Below the pieces are notes generated by a model. The model was not told the origin of the DNA and searched no databases. It saw nothing but the letters and a program-made list of their open reading frames with translations. 54,038 bases of DNA, from NCBI GenBank assembly GCA_017560425.1, contig JAFZEX010000007.1, forward strand, positions 1 through 54,038, written 5' to 3'. Shown here piece by piece: positions 30,712-40,119 of the stretch (position 1 is the first letter of the stretch; each line of letters opens with the position of its first letter). Position numbers and translations under genes: made by a program. This stretch comes from Alistipes sp. (lineage in GTDB: Bacteria; Bacteroidota; Bacteroidia; Bacteroidales; Rikenellaceae).

Positions 30712-33414
30712 TTAGTTTCCGTTATAGACAAACTTCTGTGATGTTCCGTCACTAAATGTTAGGTTAATTGTAAGCTTGTTATTTAGGTAAACAAGCGTTC
30801 CGTCAGTAGCTGTCTTGCTCACTTCTGCAACCATGATGCCGTCAGCATAGAATGTGCCATTGTTGCCCGCATTTGACTTTTTTTCTGCGAACACAAGGCT
30901 ACAATTTTGTAGGTCGCCTACAACATAAGCATAATTCACTACGGTAAGCTCGTGGGCACCCTCGTTGATGTATAGCATTATCTGCGAACCATCGTCGTTA
31001 CCTGCGGTGTACTGAACAAAGCCATATGAGCTATTGTGGTTACCCTTGATAAAGTCGCTAAGGATAATAGCGTCGCTGTCGTCGTCTGTCTCGCCACCGC
31101 CGTTATCGCCCGAATCACTGCCGTCGCCCGAATCACCGCCGTCGCCCGAGCCACCGCCATTCTCCAAGTCAGAGATATACTCGTAGCCCTTAGTGCCATT
31201 TACAGGACATACGGCAGTATTCACTACCTCGTAGTCGCCATTTGCGTTAGGTGCGCTTGCGATAACCAAGATCTCGAGGTTGTTTGTCGCCCATGCGCTG
31301 TTGAGAGGAATGGTGTAGCTTGCAGTAGCCTCCTCGCCCTCTGCTATTTCGCCAATCCAATCGCCCGAAATGTCGTATTTCGAGTAGCTTGTGACACTAT
31401 AACGTAGTGCGTGGTTGTAGGTCTTCTGCTCCTCGGTAGCTGTGCCGTAGTTGCTATTTTGGTTAGGCGAGTATATGTCGTTCTCCAAAACCCATACTGC
31501 AACGTTGTACTCCTGTGCCTTTGCCGACTTGACGCTGAGGTTCACACGGATAGTGCTTCCCTCAACCTTCGAGTTAATGGCGATGCCTGCGTCAGCACCA
31601 AACTTTTTGCGGCTTGAGTTGAAGAATGCTGGCATGATCGAGCCTACGAAGTCCTCGCTTGAGCCGAAGGTAATCTGATTGCCGTAGAAGTTGCCAACAA
31701 CGTAAGGATAGCCCGTTGGTGCGTAGAATTTATCCACCACGCTTGCTGCCTCAGAGTATGCTGGGTCTACGCCATTAGGGGCGAAGCCACCACCATGCAC
31801 CTGCACCTCGTTGTAGTAGTTCTTCATGTCTGACTTAGCCAAGGCGTGAAGGGCATCTGATGCCTTAGGACAGTAGCCGCAGTTTACGCCTGTGTGGTCG
31901 ATAATGAGCAGACGGTGGTTGAAGTCGGTGCGTGACGAGTCGTCGCCACCTACATCGCCACTGCCGTTGCCAGGCTCCTTGCCAGCGATAAAGTCGTAGG
32001 CACGGATATAGTCCTTATACTTCGACCAGTTAGCGTCGTTCTTATAGGTGTCTACTGCGCTCTGCGGAACGTAGATTGTACAGCCGATATACTTGTAGGT
32101 GCCGCTCGTATCCTGCAACAAGGCGTAGTCGCCAAGGGTTGGTGGGGTAGTTGCACGGATATACAATGTCTGAAGGTTGATACAGTTTGTAAACGCACCC
32201 ATCTGAATCTCCTTAATGCCATTGCCGAGGTGCACCTCCTTGAGTTTCGACGATGCCAAGAATGCCGACTGACCAATGGTTGTTACGCTGTGTGGTAGAT
32301 ATATGGTGGTGAGGTAGCTGTTGTGGAATGCTGTCTGATTAACCACCTTAACGTCACCATCGAACAATATGCCATAGAGCGAGTAGCAAGTGCCATTAGC
32401 GCAAGCATTGCCGAAGCCGTTGGCTGTGTAGCTAATGTCGAAAGGCTGTGCTATGGTAAAGTTGTGCGCTGTGCCATTCGATGTGTTGTACCATATCTGA
32501 TTGTTGCTTGGGAACATAAGCTCAACCTCCTCAGGGTCGGGCTCGGGCTCAGGCTCTACTGCTGGCTCAAACTCGAATGAGATCATTGGCTGAATGCAGT
32601 TGCGCTCGATGGTAATAGAATTTGTTGTTGCCTTAGTCATTGTCTTACCCTCGGTGCTCTCAATCTCGATTGCGATACCCTCCTCGAATGCCTGAGGAAC
32701 AAGACCGATTAAGAATGCAGTAGGCTCGCTTGATAGCGCTACGCCCTCGCCGCAGTTGAGCACAACCTCGGTTGCGGGGGTGCCACCATTGACAAATGTG
32801 GCATTCTCGCCGTCGGTGCCAAACTGAATGCGACCCGATAGCTGCTCGTTGCGATTGCCTCGAAGACGAATGCTCTTGACGCTGCTCGCTGCGTCGTCGG
32901 TGATAAGGAGCTTAATCCAGCCATACACATTTCTGAGCTTCATCTCGCTTGTTTGGCTCCGTGCAACGAGTATGTTGCCATTTGTGCCGTAGCTGTTTGG
33001 GGCATAGGTCTGCTCGTTGCCAATTGTGGCAGTTACGCCTGTGCCACCCGAGTAGGTGTAGTCGGTGCCGTAGGGATACAACACAACGATGTTGCTGTTG
33101 ATGGTTGAGCTTCCTGGCATTGCCACGGGAACAATAGTGCCCGACTTGTCGCCTGTCTCGCCCTGGAACTTCCACTGCGTCATTGTTGTGCCTTTGTAGA
33201 ATACTGACACAAGGTCGCCCTTCTGCCATACGGTCTCGAGCGACTCGTTGAGTGCGATACGTGTCTCATTCTCCGCCTCGAAGCCCACCTCAATGGCGTA
33301 GCTCTCAAGGTTTGCCTCCTCTTCGGGGGTAGGGTGGTTGATGTCGATATTTACATCCTCGCTACATGCTGCAAACATCACCGCTGCAAGCATGAACATA
33401 AAGAGTCTTTTCAT
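30712..33414 (-). CDS. Modular surface lipoprotein: fimbrillin-like, BspA repeats and Omp28-like domain
   Basis: The 900-residue protein has a lipoprotein signal (MKRLFMFMLAAVMFAAC). Residues about 35-285 form a fimbrillin-like domain (ENETRIALNESLETVWQKGD, closing RNCIQPMISFEFEP). A short BspA-type leucine-rich block follows (about 355-470, FHNSYLTTIYLPHSVTTIG), then an Omp28/thioredoxin-like domain (about 500-755) containing TGVNCGYCPKASDAL with a CxxC, a Gly/Ser/Asp-rich linker, and a small C-terminal beta domain. Outer-membrane display is inferred. The gene follows peptide copy 3 by 30 bp and ends in the 30631-30681 terminator. Its N-terminus is paralogous to those at 18025 and 45577. Confidence 0.8.
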   Translation of the reverse strand: MKRLFMFMLAAVMFAACSEDVNIDINHPTPEEEANLESYAIEVGFEAENETRIALNESLETVWQKGDLVSVFYKGTTMTQWKFQGETGDKSGTIVPVAMPGSSTINSNIVVLYPYGTDYTYSGGTGVTATIGNEQTYAPNSYGTNGNILVARSQTSEMKLRNVYGWIKLLITDDAASSVKSIRLRGNRNEQLSGRIQFGTDGENATFVNGGTPATEVVLNCGEGVALSSEPTAFLIGLVPQAFEEGIAIEIESTEGKTMTKATTNSITIERNCIQPMISFEFEPAVEPEPEPDPEEVELMFPSNNQIWYNTSNGTAHNFTIAQPFDISYTANGFGNACANGTCYSLYGILFDGDVKVVNQTAFHNSYLTTIYLPHSVTTIGQSAFLASSKLKEVHLGNGIKEIQMGAFTNCINLQTLYIRATTPPTLGDYALLQDTSGTYKYIGCTIYVPQSAVDTYKNDANWSKYKDYIRAYDFIAGKEPGNGSGDVGGDDSSRTDFNHRLLIIDHTGVNCGYCPKASDALHALAKSDMKNYYNEVQVHGGGFAPNGVDPAYSEAASVVDKFYAPTGYPYVVGNFYGNQITFGSSEDFVGSIMPAFFNSSRKKFGADAGIAINSKVEGSTIRVNLSVKSAKAQEYNVAVWVLENDIYSPNQNSNYGTATEEQKTYNHALRYSVTSYSKYDISGDWIGEIAEGEEATASYTIPLNSAWATNNLEILVIASAPNANGDYEVVNTAVCPVNGTKGYEYISDLENGGGSGDGGDSGDGSDSGDNGGGETDDDSDAIILSDFIKGNHNSSYGFVQYTAGNDDGSQIMLYINEGAHELTVVNYAYVVGDLQNCSLVFAEKKSNAGNNGTFYADGIMVAEVSKTATDGTLVYLNNKLTINLTFSDGTSQKFVYNGN

Positions 33415-33444
33415 AGTAGCTGATGGTTGTTAGGTTTAGGGTTA

Positions 33445-33573
33445 TTACCAATCCATAGGATCTTTCTCTTCTGGGTTCTCCAAATTGCTCATTGAAAAGC
33501 CCTGCTCTACGGTTGCCACAATAACCTCTACTTCTGGGGCAGAGTAGCCATTTTGTGTTTTGTTAAAAGTCAT
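33445..33573 (-). CDS. Small GFSxSN peptide, copy 3
   Basis: The 42-residue product, too short for common gene finders, reads MTFNKTQNGYSAPEVEVI, then VATVEQGFSMSN, then a Glu/Asp-rich tail ending in Asp-Trp. It shares the core of the peptides at 17856 and 45420. No signal, no cysteine. It has its own promoter (33635-33666) and is followed 30 bp later by the 900-residue lipoprotein. The shared core and the identical arrangement at three loci are the grounds for calling it a gene; its role is unknown. Confidence 0.8.
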   Translation of the reverse strand: MTFNKTQNGYSAPEVEVIVATVEQGFSMSNLENPEEKDPMDW

Positions 33574-33634
33574 GATATTTAGGTGTTTTAGTTAATAATT
33601 CTCTCTTTGATGGAATAGTCCTCGAAAAATCAAA

Positions 33635-33666
33635 CAAAGATATACAAAAAAATCCCAAATATGCAA
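33635..33666 (-). promoter_or_regulatory. Promoter of peptide copy 3 and its lipoprotein
   Basis: Minus-strand TTG (33666-33664) and TATCTTTG (33642-33635) with 21 nt between. The -7 box lies 61 bp before the peptide ATG. Confidence 0.65.
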
Positions 33667-33693
33667 TACTTTCGCAATAATAATATCCTAACC

Positions 33694-36600
33694 TTAAGCC
33701 AACATCAGCCTCTGACGCTCAGAATCGTAGATGATTATCCCGTGCTCAATGCCATATGCTAAGCCACGCTTCATCGACGCAAGCACATTCTCCCTCACGC
33801 TGGCATAGCCAAGTAGGCGAGAGGCCTCGGTGATGATGCCCTCCTCGTCGATGGCAAACTGCTCTCGGAGTACCTGCATCATCGCTTGGGCTACCTCCTC
33901 GGGAGCTACGTCTAATGCCTCTCGCTCCGACTCGGTGCGGTAGATTGAGTAGCTGTCTCTCTGCTCGGCGCTTTGCCAAAAGAATATGTCGTCGTTACCA
34001 CTTGTCACCAAGCCTAAGGCTTTGAACACGTCGCTTAGGTAGGCATCGATGCGTGTGCCGTTGCGGCCTATGCCGTAGTTGCTCAACAGACGCTTGATTA
34101 GCAGTCGGCGGCTAATGGGTGCCTCGGCCTTGATAATCGAGCGTATGTCCTTGGCGACTAAGCTTGTATACTCACCCTGCGAGAATAGTGCCGAGTCGGC
34201 AGTGCGCTGGGTGAGTTTGGCTGCAACATACCTCTTTGCATTAGTGTTGGGCACCTCGGCTACTTGCGGGGAGCTGGTGCTTGCTATTGTAGGTGTCTCG
34301 GCTTTTTCCTCGCTCTCATGGGGTTTTGCGTCGCTCGATGCTGCTCGCTCAATCTCTCGGATAATGCCATTAAGCACATGGTCGGGGGTGTCCCACCACT
34401 CCACAGACCATATGTTGTGAGTCTTCCAGCCGAGGTTGGCAAGCACCGTAGGTGCCGTAACATTGCGGTCGTGGGCAGAGGGCGATGCAAGGTAGTTATA
34501 TCCGTCGCAAAGCAGACCCAACAGATAGACCTCGGGGTTGGCGGGGTTGATAATGCCGATGTCCACACGATACTCCGACGAGCCGATGTTGGTGTTCACG
34601 GCATAGCCTCTTTCCTTGAGTGCCGAAGCCACCGACTCGATAAAGGCATCTTTTGTCTTGGGCTTTGTGGCATGCTCGATGTGCATGAGTGCCACGCTGC
34701 CACGCTCGGCATACTCGAGGAACGACTTGAGATACTTAACGCCCTTGGCATTCGAACGATAGAGGTCGATATCCTCAGCCTTGAGCGAGGAGAATACCTT
34801 CATCTCGTAGCGAGCACGTGACACAGCTACGTTCAGGCGGCGCTCGCCACCATCACGGTTGAGTGGTCCGAAGTGCATAGTCACCTTGCCAAACTTATCT
34901 CGTCCGTAACCCACCGAGAAGAGTATCACATCACGCTCGTCGCCCTGCACGTTCTCGAGGTTTTTGATGAATATAGGCTCGTGCATCTGCGCTGCAACCA
35001 TCTCGAGGTCAGGGTGTTTGCGTAGCATGTCGTTGAGCATGTCCTCGATAAGCGACTGCTGATTAACGTTGAACGTTACGATGCCGATGCTCTGCGATGC
35101 GCTCTCGGGGTTGCTGAGTCGTCTTTCGATCTCCTTCACCACAGCCTTCGCCTCCTCCTTGTTGTTGCTGCCCGTGCCACGCGCATATACGCCCTTCACG
35201 TAGTCGAACGACACCTTTGTCGCCATGTCGTCGTTCGATGGGAAGGTCATCAGTGAGTTCTTGTAGAAGTGGCGGTTGCTGAATGTGATAAGGCTCTCGT
35301 GCTTGCTGCGGTAGTGCCACAACAGGTGTCGCTCGGGCATAGATAGTGCCAAGCAATCCTCCAAGATGCTATCCAAATCCTCGCTCTCGGAGTGCTGCTC
35401 GCAGAAGTTGTCAGCCATGAAAAAGTTGGTTGGTGGTAGCTGGTGCTCGTCGCCCACAACCACGGCGCTCTTGCCTCGTGATATCGCCGCAATAGCCTCA
35501 CATGTAGGCATCTGCGAAGCCTCGTCGAAGATGACTAAGTCGAACTGTGGCCAATTCTCGCCAAGGTATTGCGACACCGAAAGTGGGCTCATGAGCATTG
35601 CTGGACACATCCTCGAAATAAGGTCGGGTATGGTGTCGAATAACTTGCGAATAGATACACCACGACAACCATTGCGTATGCACTTCTGCAAGTAGCCCAC
35701 GTCGGAGCTCTGCGATGCCTCCTTGCGAAGTGCTGGTAGCATTGCCGACATTCTTACGCTTAGCTCACGGCGTGTTATTGCCTCGAACTCCTTGCATAGC
35801 TTGCGGAAGCGCTTTATCTTATCCTCGAACAAGATAGATTGGAAGAAGCTAAGCTCCTTATCCATCGAAATGTAGAGGTTTGCACACTGCTTATATATGC
35901 TTTTGAGGTATGCCTTGGTTATGTCGTTAGGCTCGCTACGCTTGCTCTCGAAGAGCTCTGCAATGGCGCTTATGTTGTTGTCGTATAGCTGCTTACGAAT
36001 AATGTTGTAACCCACCTTGCTTCGTAGGTTGCTAAGGTTTACACCCCAGCGGCTAAGTGCCGAACTTAGATACGTTAGCCAATCCTCCTCGCTTGTGTTG
36101 AGTGTGGCTGTGGCCGTCGCCTCCAGCTCCTCGACCTTTGCCATGAGGCGTGCGCTGGTTGCGTTGTGGCTGCTTAGCGTGGTGCTGTTTGATATGCCGT
36201 TTGTGAGCAAAGGCGTAATCTCGTGCCACATCTCGGCAAGTGGCGCAGATATGGAGTGAAGCCTGCTTAGACGGCTATGATATGTGTGCAACTGTTGAGG
36301 GTCGAGGTTACGTAGCTCTTGTCCGATGCGATACAAACTATCGAGGTGCGAGGTGCGCTCCTCTGACTCAATTTTGAGGTGTGCTATGCTGTCGAGCTTC
36401 GCCAATATCTCGGGTACCATGTCACTATCTATGCGGCTGCCATTTAGCGCATATGACGATAGTGTGTTTGTTATCTTTCTGCGCTCGAGATACTTAGCCA
36501 AGAACCACTTGTGTTCTGCCTCAATCCAGCGATGGCGCAAAGCCCTGTAATCAATGTCGAAAATATATTCGTGGAATATGCCAAGAATGGTGTTACGCTC

Positions 36601-39438
36601 GTTGTCGTGTTGCTCTCTGAGCTTAGCGAGCTCACCCAACACCTCGAGCAGCTTCTCGCTTAGGTTGGTCACAAGCGAGCTTGGTGTCGTGCCCTCGAGC
36701 ATAACCTCGACAGCGGTGCTGAGTGCCACATGCTGCTCTCTTGATAGATCTCTGCGTGTGAGTCCCAACTCCGTAAATAGCCTATCACGACACACTTTGA
36801 GTAGCTCCACTTCGGGAGCGATGTCGTCGATAAGAGTCTGTATGTTGCCTCTAAGCTCGGGCGAGTACTCCAAAAGTCCTATTTCGCACAAGGCGTTGCC
36901 ATGCTCCGCAACCATCTTGGCCACAGCCTCGTAGTTCTCTACAAGCTCGGTGTGCTCGTGCAGAAGCTCGGGTGTAAGTGCCTCGATGTAGTCGTTGGTA
37001 AATTTAACAGTTTGACTATCAGGTAGCTCAATCTCAGAGTAGCGCACAAAACAGTCGTAGATAGATAGCCCCGAGCCATATGCACGATGCAACCTCTCGA
37101 CATGAGCATTTAGCTCTCGCTTTAGCTCGTCGAGGTGTGCTGCTGTCTTGGTAAATGAGTCATCACCAGCCTCATACATCACCTCGGTGGTCTTTCGTAG
37201 CTGGTCCATCACAAGGCTCTTCTTCGTCTTGTTGGAGTGTAGCTCAAGGCAGAATGGGCCGAGGCCGATGGCTGCAAGACGCTTCTGCACAACCTCCAAC
37301 GCCGCCATCTTCTCGGCAACAAATAACACTCGCTTGCCATGGAATAGGGCGTTTGATATGATGTTGGTGATTGTCTGCGACTTACCCGTTCCTGGAGGGC
37401 CGTGCAGCACAAAACTCTTGCCCGAGGCAGCATCGTATATTGCTGATAACTGCGATGAGTCGGCACTAATTGGCAGGGCTATATCCTTCGATGTTATCTC
37501 CTCGTTTGAGTTGCTATTTTCGTCGGCAATATCCTCGTGAAGCACGCCCTCGACGAGGCTATTTACGAGTGGGTGCACCATCATCGACTCACGATTGGTG
37601 CGTAGGTCGTTCCAGATGACAAAGCGGTTGAAGTCGAAGATGCCAATGATAGACTCCTCGATAACGTCCCACTTCTCCTGCTCCATGACCGCCTTGCGTA
37701 TGGCTGCAAGAATATACTTTATGTCGAGCCCCTTCTCGTTTTGAATTGCCTCCGTGACATCGGGAATGTCGATACCGTAGTTCTGCTTCAGTAGCTCGAA
37801 GAGGGTTTCGTTGATTAGCGCATCTTCGTCACGGCTCATTATGTAGTAGCCCTTGTTTGCCGACTTGCGCTCCAGGCGAATGGGGTAGAGCACTATCGGC
37901 GCAAAGAGAGGAAACGCCTTGCCCTGCTCAAACCACTTCAAAAATCCGAAGGCGATATACAGAGTGTTTGCTCCGCTCTCCTCGATGGCAAGGCGAGCAG
38001 AACGATAGAGGCTTGTTAGGGTCTTGCCGAGTGACTTCTCGTCGAGGTGTGAGCGTAGCGTGCTCGACGCAATCTCCTTGTTGAGTAGCTCTCTGATAGG
38101 GTCGTTCTCGCTGATGCGCTCGCCGAGATCCTTGCTGTTTACGGGAGTCTTCCAGTCGCTCGGACGCTCAACGATGTGTATCTCGTTGTTCTTGTTTAGT
38201 AGCTTTGCAATGTCGGCAAGCGACGACGACATGATGCGTAGCGTGTTATTTGTGAAGTGTACGTTGAGCAGGTTGTTGCGTGTGCTAAGGTCGAGCAGTC
38301 GGCGCTCCCATAGGTCGAAACGGCTAAACTCGTTGTCGTTGCTCGAGAAGGTATACACCTCGCTTATGTCGTTAGGTGCCGAGTGGCTAAGCTTCTCAGG
38401 CTCAGCGTTTACGACCTCGTATTCGTGGCCGTTGTATATGCGCTGCGGAATAGGCTGAACACCCATAAGGCGTGCTCGGGCAATGTCGAGCACAAACGAG
38501 AACTTCTCGATGCTCTTAATCTGGTCGTTTGCCGTGATTACCGCCTCGTTAAACGATACCTTGTCGCCCTCGTTGGCAGATGTTGTTTCAACTAATATAA
38601 TCTCGTTGATACCCTCGGCAATGCGCTTGGTTATGACTGAAGGGTCGTCGTTCACGCTATCTATGAACATGTCCTGCACAAGCCAGCAGCCCACAAAGGC
38701 GTGGTCGTCCTGCATTATGAGGAGCGGATTAAGGCCCACAGCCTCCAGGCACGAGCACATGAGTAGCGCCATGTCGAGGCAGCAGCCACGCTTGCCCCTG
38801 CCTTCGCTGAGCAGCTCCTCGCATGTGCGAATTTTCTGACCATGCTTGGCGAGGGTTGATGTGGGGTAGCAGTATGTTATGTTTTGCTCGGCAATAGCCT
38901 CATATATCGCACCTACAATCATCTTGGGACGGTTGGGTACGTCGTGCAGATAGGCGCTAAGCTGGCTGCTTCCGGTCCATGTGTTGAGGAGCTCAGATGC
39001 TCGTTTGATGATAGGGTCGAGGGCTATGTGACGAGGTGTGACAAAGGCTGCCAAATATTGCGACATAAAGCTGTTGCCCCAATATTGAGAGTAGTCCAAC
39101 ACCTCTGCCTCCTCCCTCGCCTCGGCTAACAGCTCGTCATCCTTGGATAGCACCTGCACCGTTGTTGTTGCGCTAATCTTCTCGGTGAGGTTGCACAGAA
39201 AGGCGTTGTTAATCGATGGCTTGAGGTCTGTTGCTTGCCATGTTTGCCCCTCAGGCAATAGGGTTATATGCTCAGTTATGGTATCAGCAAATTCGGGATT
39301 AAAGCTTATCTTTATCTTCAATCCCTCGTAGTTGATGTCGGAGTTATTCTTAAGTGTTATGCTACGAATGATTGCCACATTATTTGCAACCAACGCATAA
39401 CTTGCCAATGGAATCTGCTTAATACTCAGGGTTAGCAT
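33694..39438 (-). CDS. Hhe-like giant helicase/nuclease (DUF4011, SF1 helicase, Vsr/MTES_1575-like nuclease, DUF3320)
   Basis: The 1,914-residue protein begins with a beta domain and a transglutaminase-like stretch (CCLDMALLMC near 217, DDHAF near 242). DUF4011 follows (RFDLWERRLLDLSTRNNLLN, near 385), then an SF1 helicase with Walker A GPPGTGKS near 680, VIFDEASQMP near 1300 and a motif-VI-like AVSRARYEMKVF. Near 1600-1690 is a Vsr/MTES_1575-type nuclease domain (RVDIGIINP, LLCDGYNY, GWKTHNIWSVEWW), then DUF3320 (LIKRLLSNYGIGRNGTRI). This order matches the single-gene antiphage system Hhe. It stands alone. It probably recognises and cuts foreign DNA; activity here is inferred. Confidence 0.8.
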   Translation of the reverse strand: MLTLSIKQIPLASYALVANNVAIIRSITLKNNSDINYEGLKIKISFNPEFADTITEHITLLPEGQTWQATDLKPSINNAFLCNLTEKISATTTVQVLSKDDELLAEAREEAEVLDYSQYWGNSFMSQYLAAFVTPRHIALDPIIKRASELLNTWTGSSQLSAYLHDVPNRPKMIVGAIYEAIAEQNITYCYPTSTLAKHGQKIRTCEELLSEGRGKRGCCLDMALLMCSCLEAVGLNPLLIMQDDHAFVGCWLVQDMFIDSVNDDPSVITKRIAEGINEIILVETTSANEGDKVSFNEAVITANDQIKSIEKFSFVLDIARARLMGVQPIPQRIYNGHEYEVVNAEPEKLSHSAPNDISEVYTFSSNDNEFSRFDLWERRLLDLSTRNNLLNVHFTNNTLRIMSSSLADIAKLLNKNNEIHIVERPSDWKTPVNSKDLGERISENDPIRELLNKEIASSTLRSHLDEKSLGKTLTSLYRSARLAIEESGANTLYIAFGFLKWFEQGKAFPLFAPIVLYPIRLERKSANKGYYIMSRDEDALINETLFELLKQNYGIDIPDVTEAIQNEKGLDIKYILAAIRKAVMEQEKWDVIEESIIGIFDFNRFVIWNDLRTNRESMMVHPLVNSLVEGVLHEDIADENSNSNEEITSKDIALPISADSSQLSAIYDAASGKSFVLHGPPGTGKSQTITNIISNALFHGKRVLFVAEKMAALEVVQKRLAAIGLGPFCLELHSNKTKKSLVMDQLRKTTEVMYEAGDDSFTKTAAHLDELKRELNAHVERLHRAYGSGLSIYDCFVRYSEIELPDSQTVKFTNDYIEALTPELLHEHTELVENYEAVAKMVAEHGNALCEIGLLEYSPELRGNIQTLIDDIAPEVELLKVCRDRLFTELGLTRRDLSREQHVALSTAVEVMLEGTTPSSLVTNLSEKLLEVLGELAKLREQHDNERNTILGIFHEYIFDIDYRALRHRWIEAEHKWFLAKYLERRKITNTLSSYALNGSRIDSDMVPEILAKLDSIAHLKIESEERTSHLDSLYRIGQELRNLDPQQLHTYHSRLSRLHSISAPLAEMWHEITPLLTNGISNSTTLSSHNATSARLMAKVEELEATATATLNTSEEDWLTYLSSALSRWGVNLSNLRSKVGYNIIRKQLYDNNISAIAELFESKRSEPNDITKAYLKSIYKQCANLYISMDKELSFFQSILFEDKIKRFRKLCKEFEAITRRELSVRMSAMLPALRKEASQSSDVGYLQKCIRNGCRGVSIRKLFDTIPDLISRMCPAMLMSPLSVSQYLGENWPQFDLVIFDEASQMPTCEAIAAISRGKSAVVVGDEHQLPPTNFFMADNFCEQHSESEDLDSILEDCLALSMPERHLLWHYRSKHESLITFSNRHFYKNSLMTFPSNDDMATKVSFDYVKGVYARGTGSNNKEEAKAVVKEIERRLSNPESASQSIGIVTFNVNQQSLIEDMLNDMLRKHPDLEMVAAQMHEPIFIKNLENVQGDERDVILFSVGYGRDKFGKVTMHFGPLNRDGGERRLNVAVSRARYEMKVFSSLKAEDIDLYRSNAKGVKYLKSFLEYAERGSVALMHIEHATKPKTKDAFIESVASALKERGYAVNTNIGSSEYRVDIGIINPANPEVYLLGLLCDGYNYLASPSAHDRNVTAPTVLANLGWKTHNIWSVEWWDTPDHVLNGIIREIERAASSDAKPHESEEKAETPTIASTSSPQVAEVPNTNAKRYVAAKLTQRTADSALFSQGEYTSLVAKDIRSIIKAEAPISRRLLIKRLLSNYGIGRNGTRIDAYLSDVFKALGLVTSGNDDIFFWQSAEQRDSYSIYRTESEREALDVAPEEVAQAMMQVLREQFAIDEEGIITEASRLLGYASVRENVLASMKRGLAYGIEHGIIIYDSERQRLMLA

Positions 39439-39487
39439 ACTTAGATGGTAACTTTACTTTGTTTTATAATATTTAGCATGTGCTATG

Positions 39488-39495
39488 CAAATATA
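39488..39495 (-). promoter_or_regulatory. -7 box of the Hhe-like gene
   Basis: Minus-strand TATATTTG fits TAnnTTTG, 50 bp before the ATG. The nearest TTG gives a 15-nt spacer, so the promoter is probably weak or activated. Confidence 0.5.
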
Positions 39496-39577
39496 ATAAA
39501 TTATTTAAAACAAAGCGAGTAAAAGCCTAAGAATTTGTGGAATAAACTTGGCTGTGGTGGCTATAATTAGTAGATGG

Positions 39578-39633
39578 TAATGAGTAATCGGCAGTAGCAA
39601 CGAAAATTATTACTAATTCCTAATTACTCATTA
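39578..39633. repeat. Inverted repeat TAATGAGTAAT / ATTACTCATTA
   Basis: Two 11-bp arms 34 bp apart lie in the 214-bp gap between the Hhe-like gene start and the lipoprotein end. It could serve as a weak terminator for the TonB operon or be a MITE remnant; nothing else is seen here. Confidence 0.45.
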
Positions 39634-39652
39634 CTTATTAATCCTCTTTCTC

Positions 39653-40108
39653 CTACTTTGTGCCCTCGTAGGTTACGGGGTATTCGCCGCACTTGAAGCT
39701 GAGGTTCATAGTTTTGTTGGTGATGGCGCCAACGAGGTTGGTGATGATATACTGCTCGAACTTGCCACCCATAGCGTAGGGGATTATGCCGTTGCCTGCC
39801 AAGACATAGTTGCCCACAACGCCCAGGCAATCAACGCCCTCGACAACCATGTCGAGCTTAAGGGGCATATTCTGAGAGAACTTCACCTTGTACATCACGA
39901 AGTTGAGCTTGCCGTCGATAATCTCGTAGTCTATCTTCACATCTTCCTGAGTATATGTAGTGCCGTCGTTCTGATCTACGATAAGGGTGCCGATGTAGCA
40001 CTCGCTATCCTCGGGCTTTGTGGGTAGGGTGTTGTGCTCTCCATTCTCGCACGATGCAAAGAGCATTGCCGAGATGATTATGCTTAAGATGAGTTTTGTG
40101 ATTTTCAT
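39653..40108 (-). CDS. Small lipoprotein, calycin-like
   Basis: The 151-residue protein has signal MKITKLILSIIISAMLFASC. The rest is a compact beta-rich domain (CYIGTLIVDQNDGTTYTQED, MPLKLDMVVEGVDCLG, TMNLSFKCGEYPVTYEG) that resembles calycin-like lipoproteins of Bacteroidales; the assignment is by pattern only. It lies 11 bp after the TonB-dependent receptor gene, so it may bind or deliver the receptor's ligand. Confidence 0.65.
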   Translation of the reverse strand: MKITKLILSIIISAMLFASCENGEHNTLPTKPEDSECYIGTLIVDQNDGTTYTQEDVKIDYEIIDGKLNFVMYKVKFSQNMPLKLDMVVEGVDCLGVVGNYVLAGNGIIPYAMGGKFEQYIITNLVGAITNKTMNLSFKCGEYPVTYEGTK

Positions 40109-40119
40109 AATGCGTAGTA

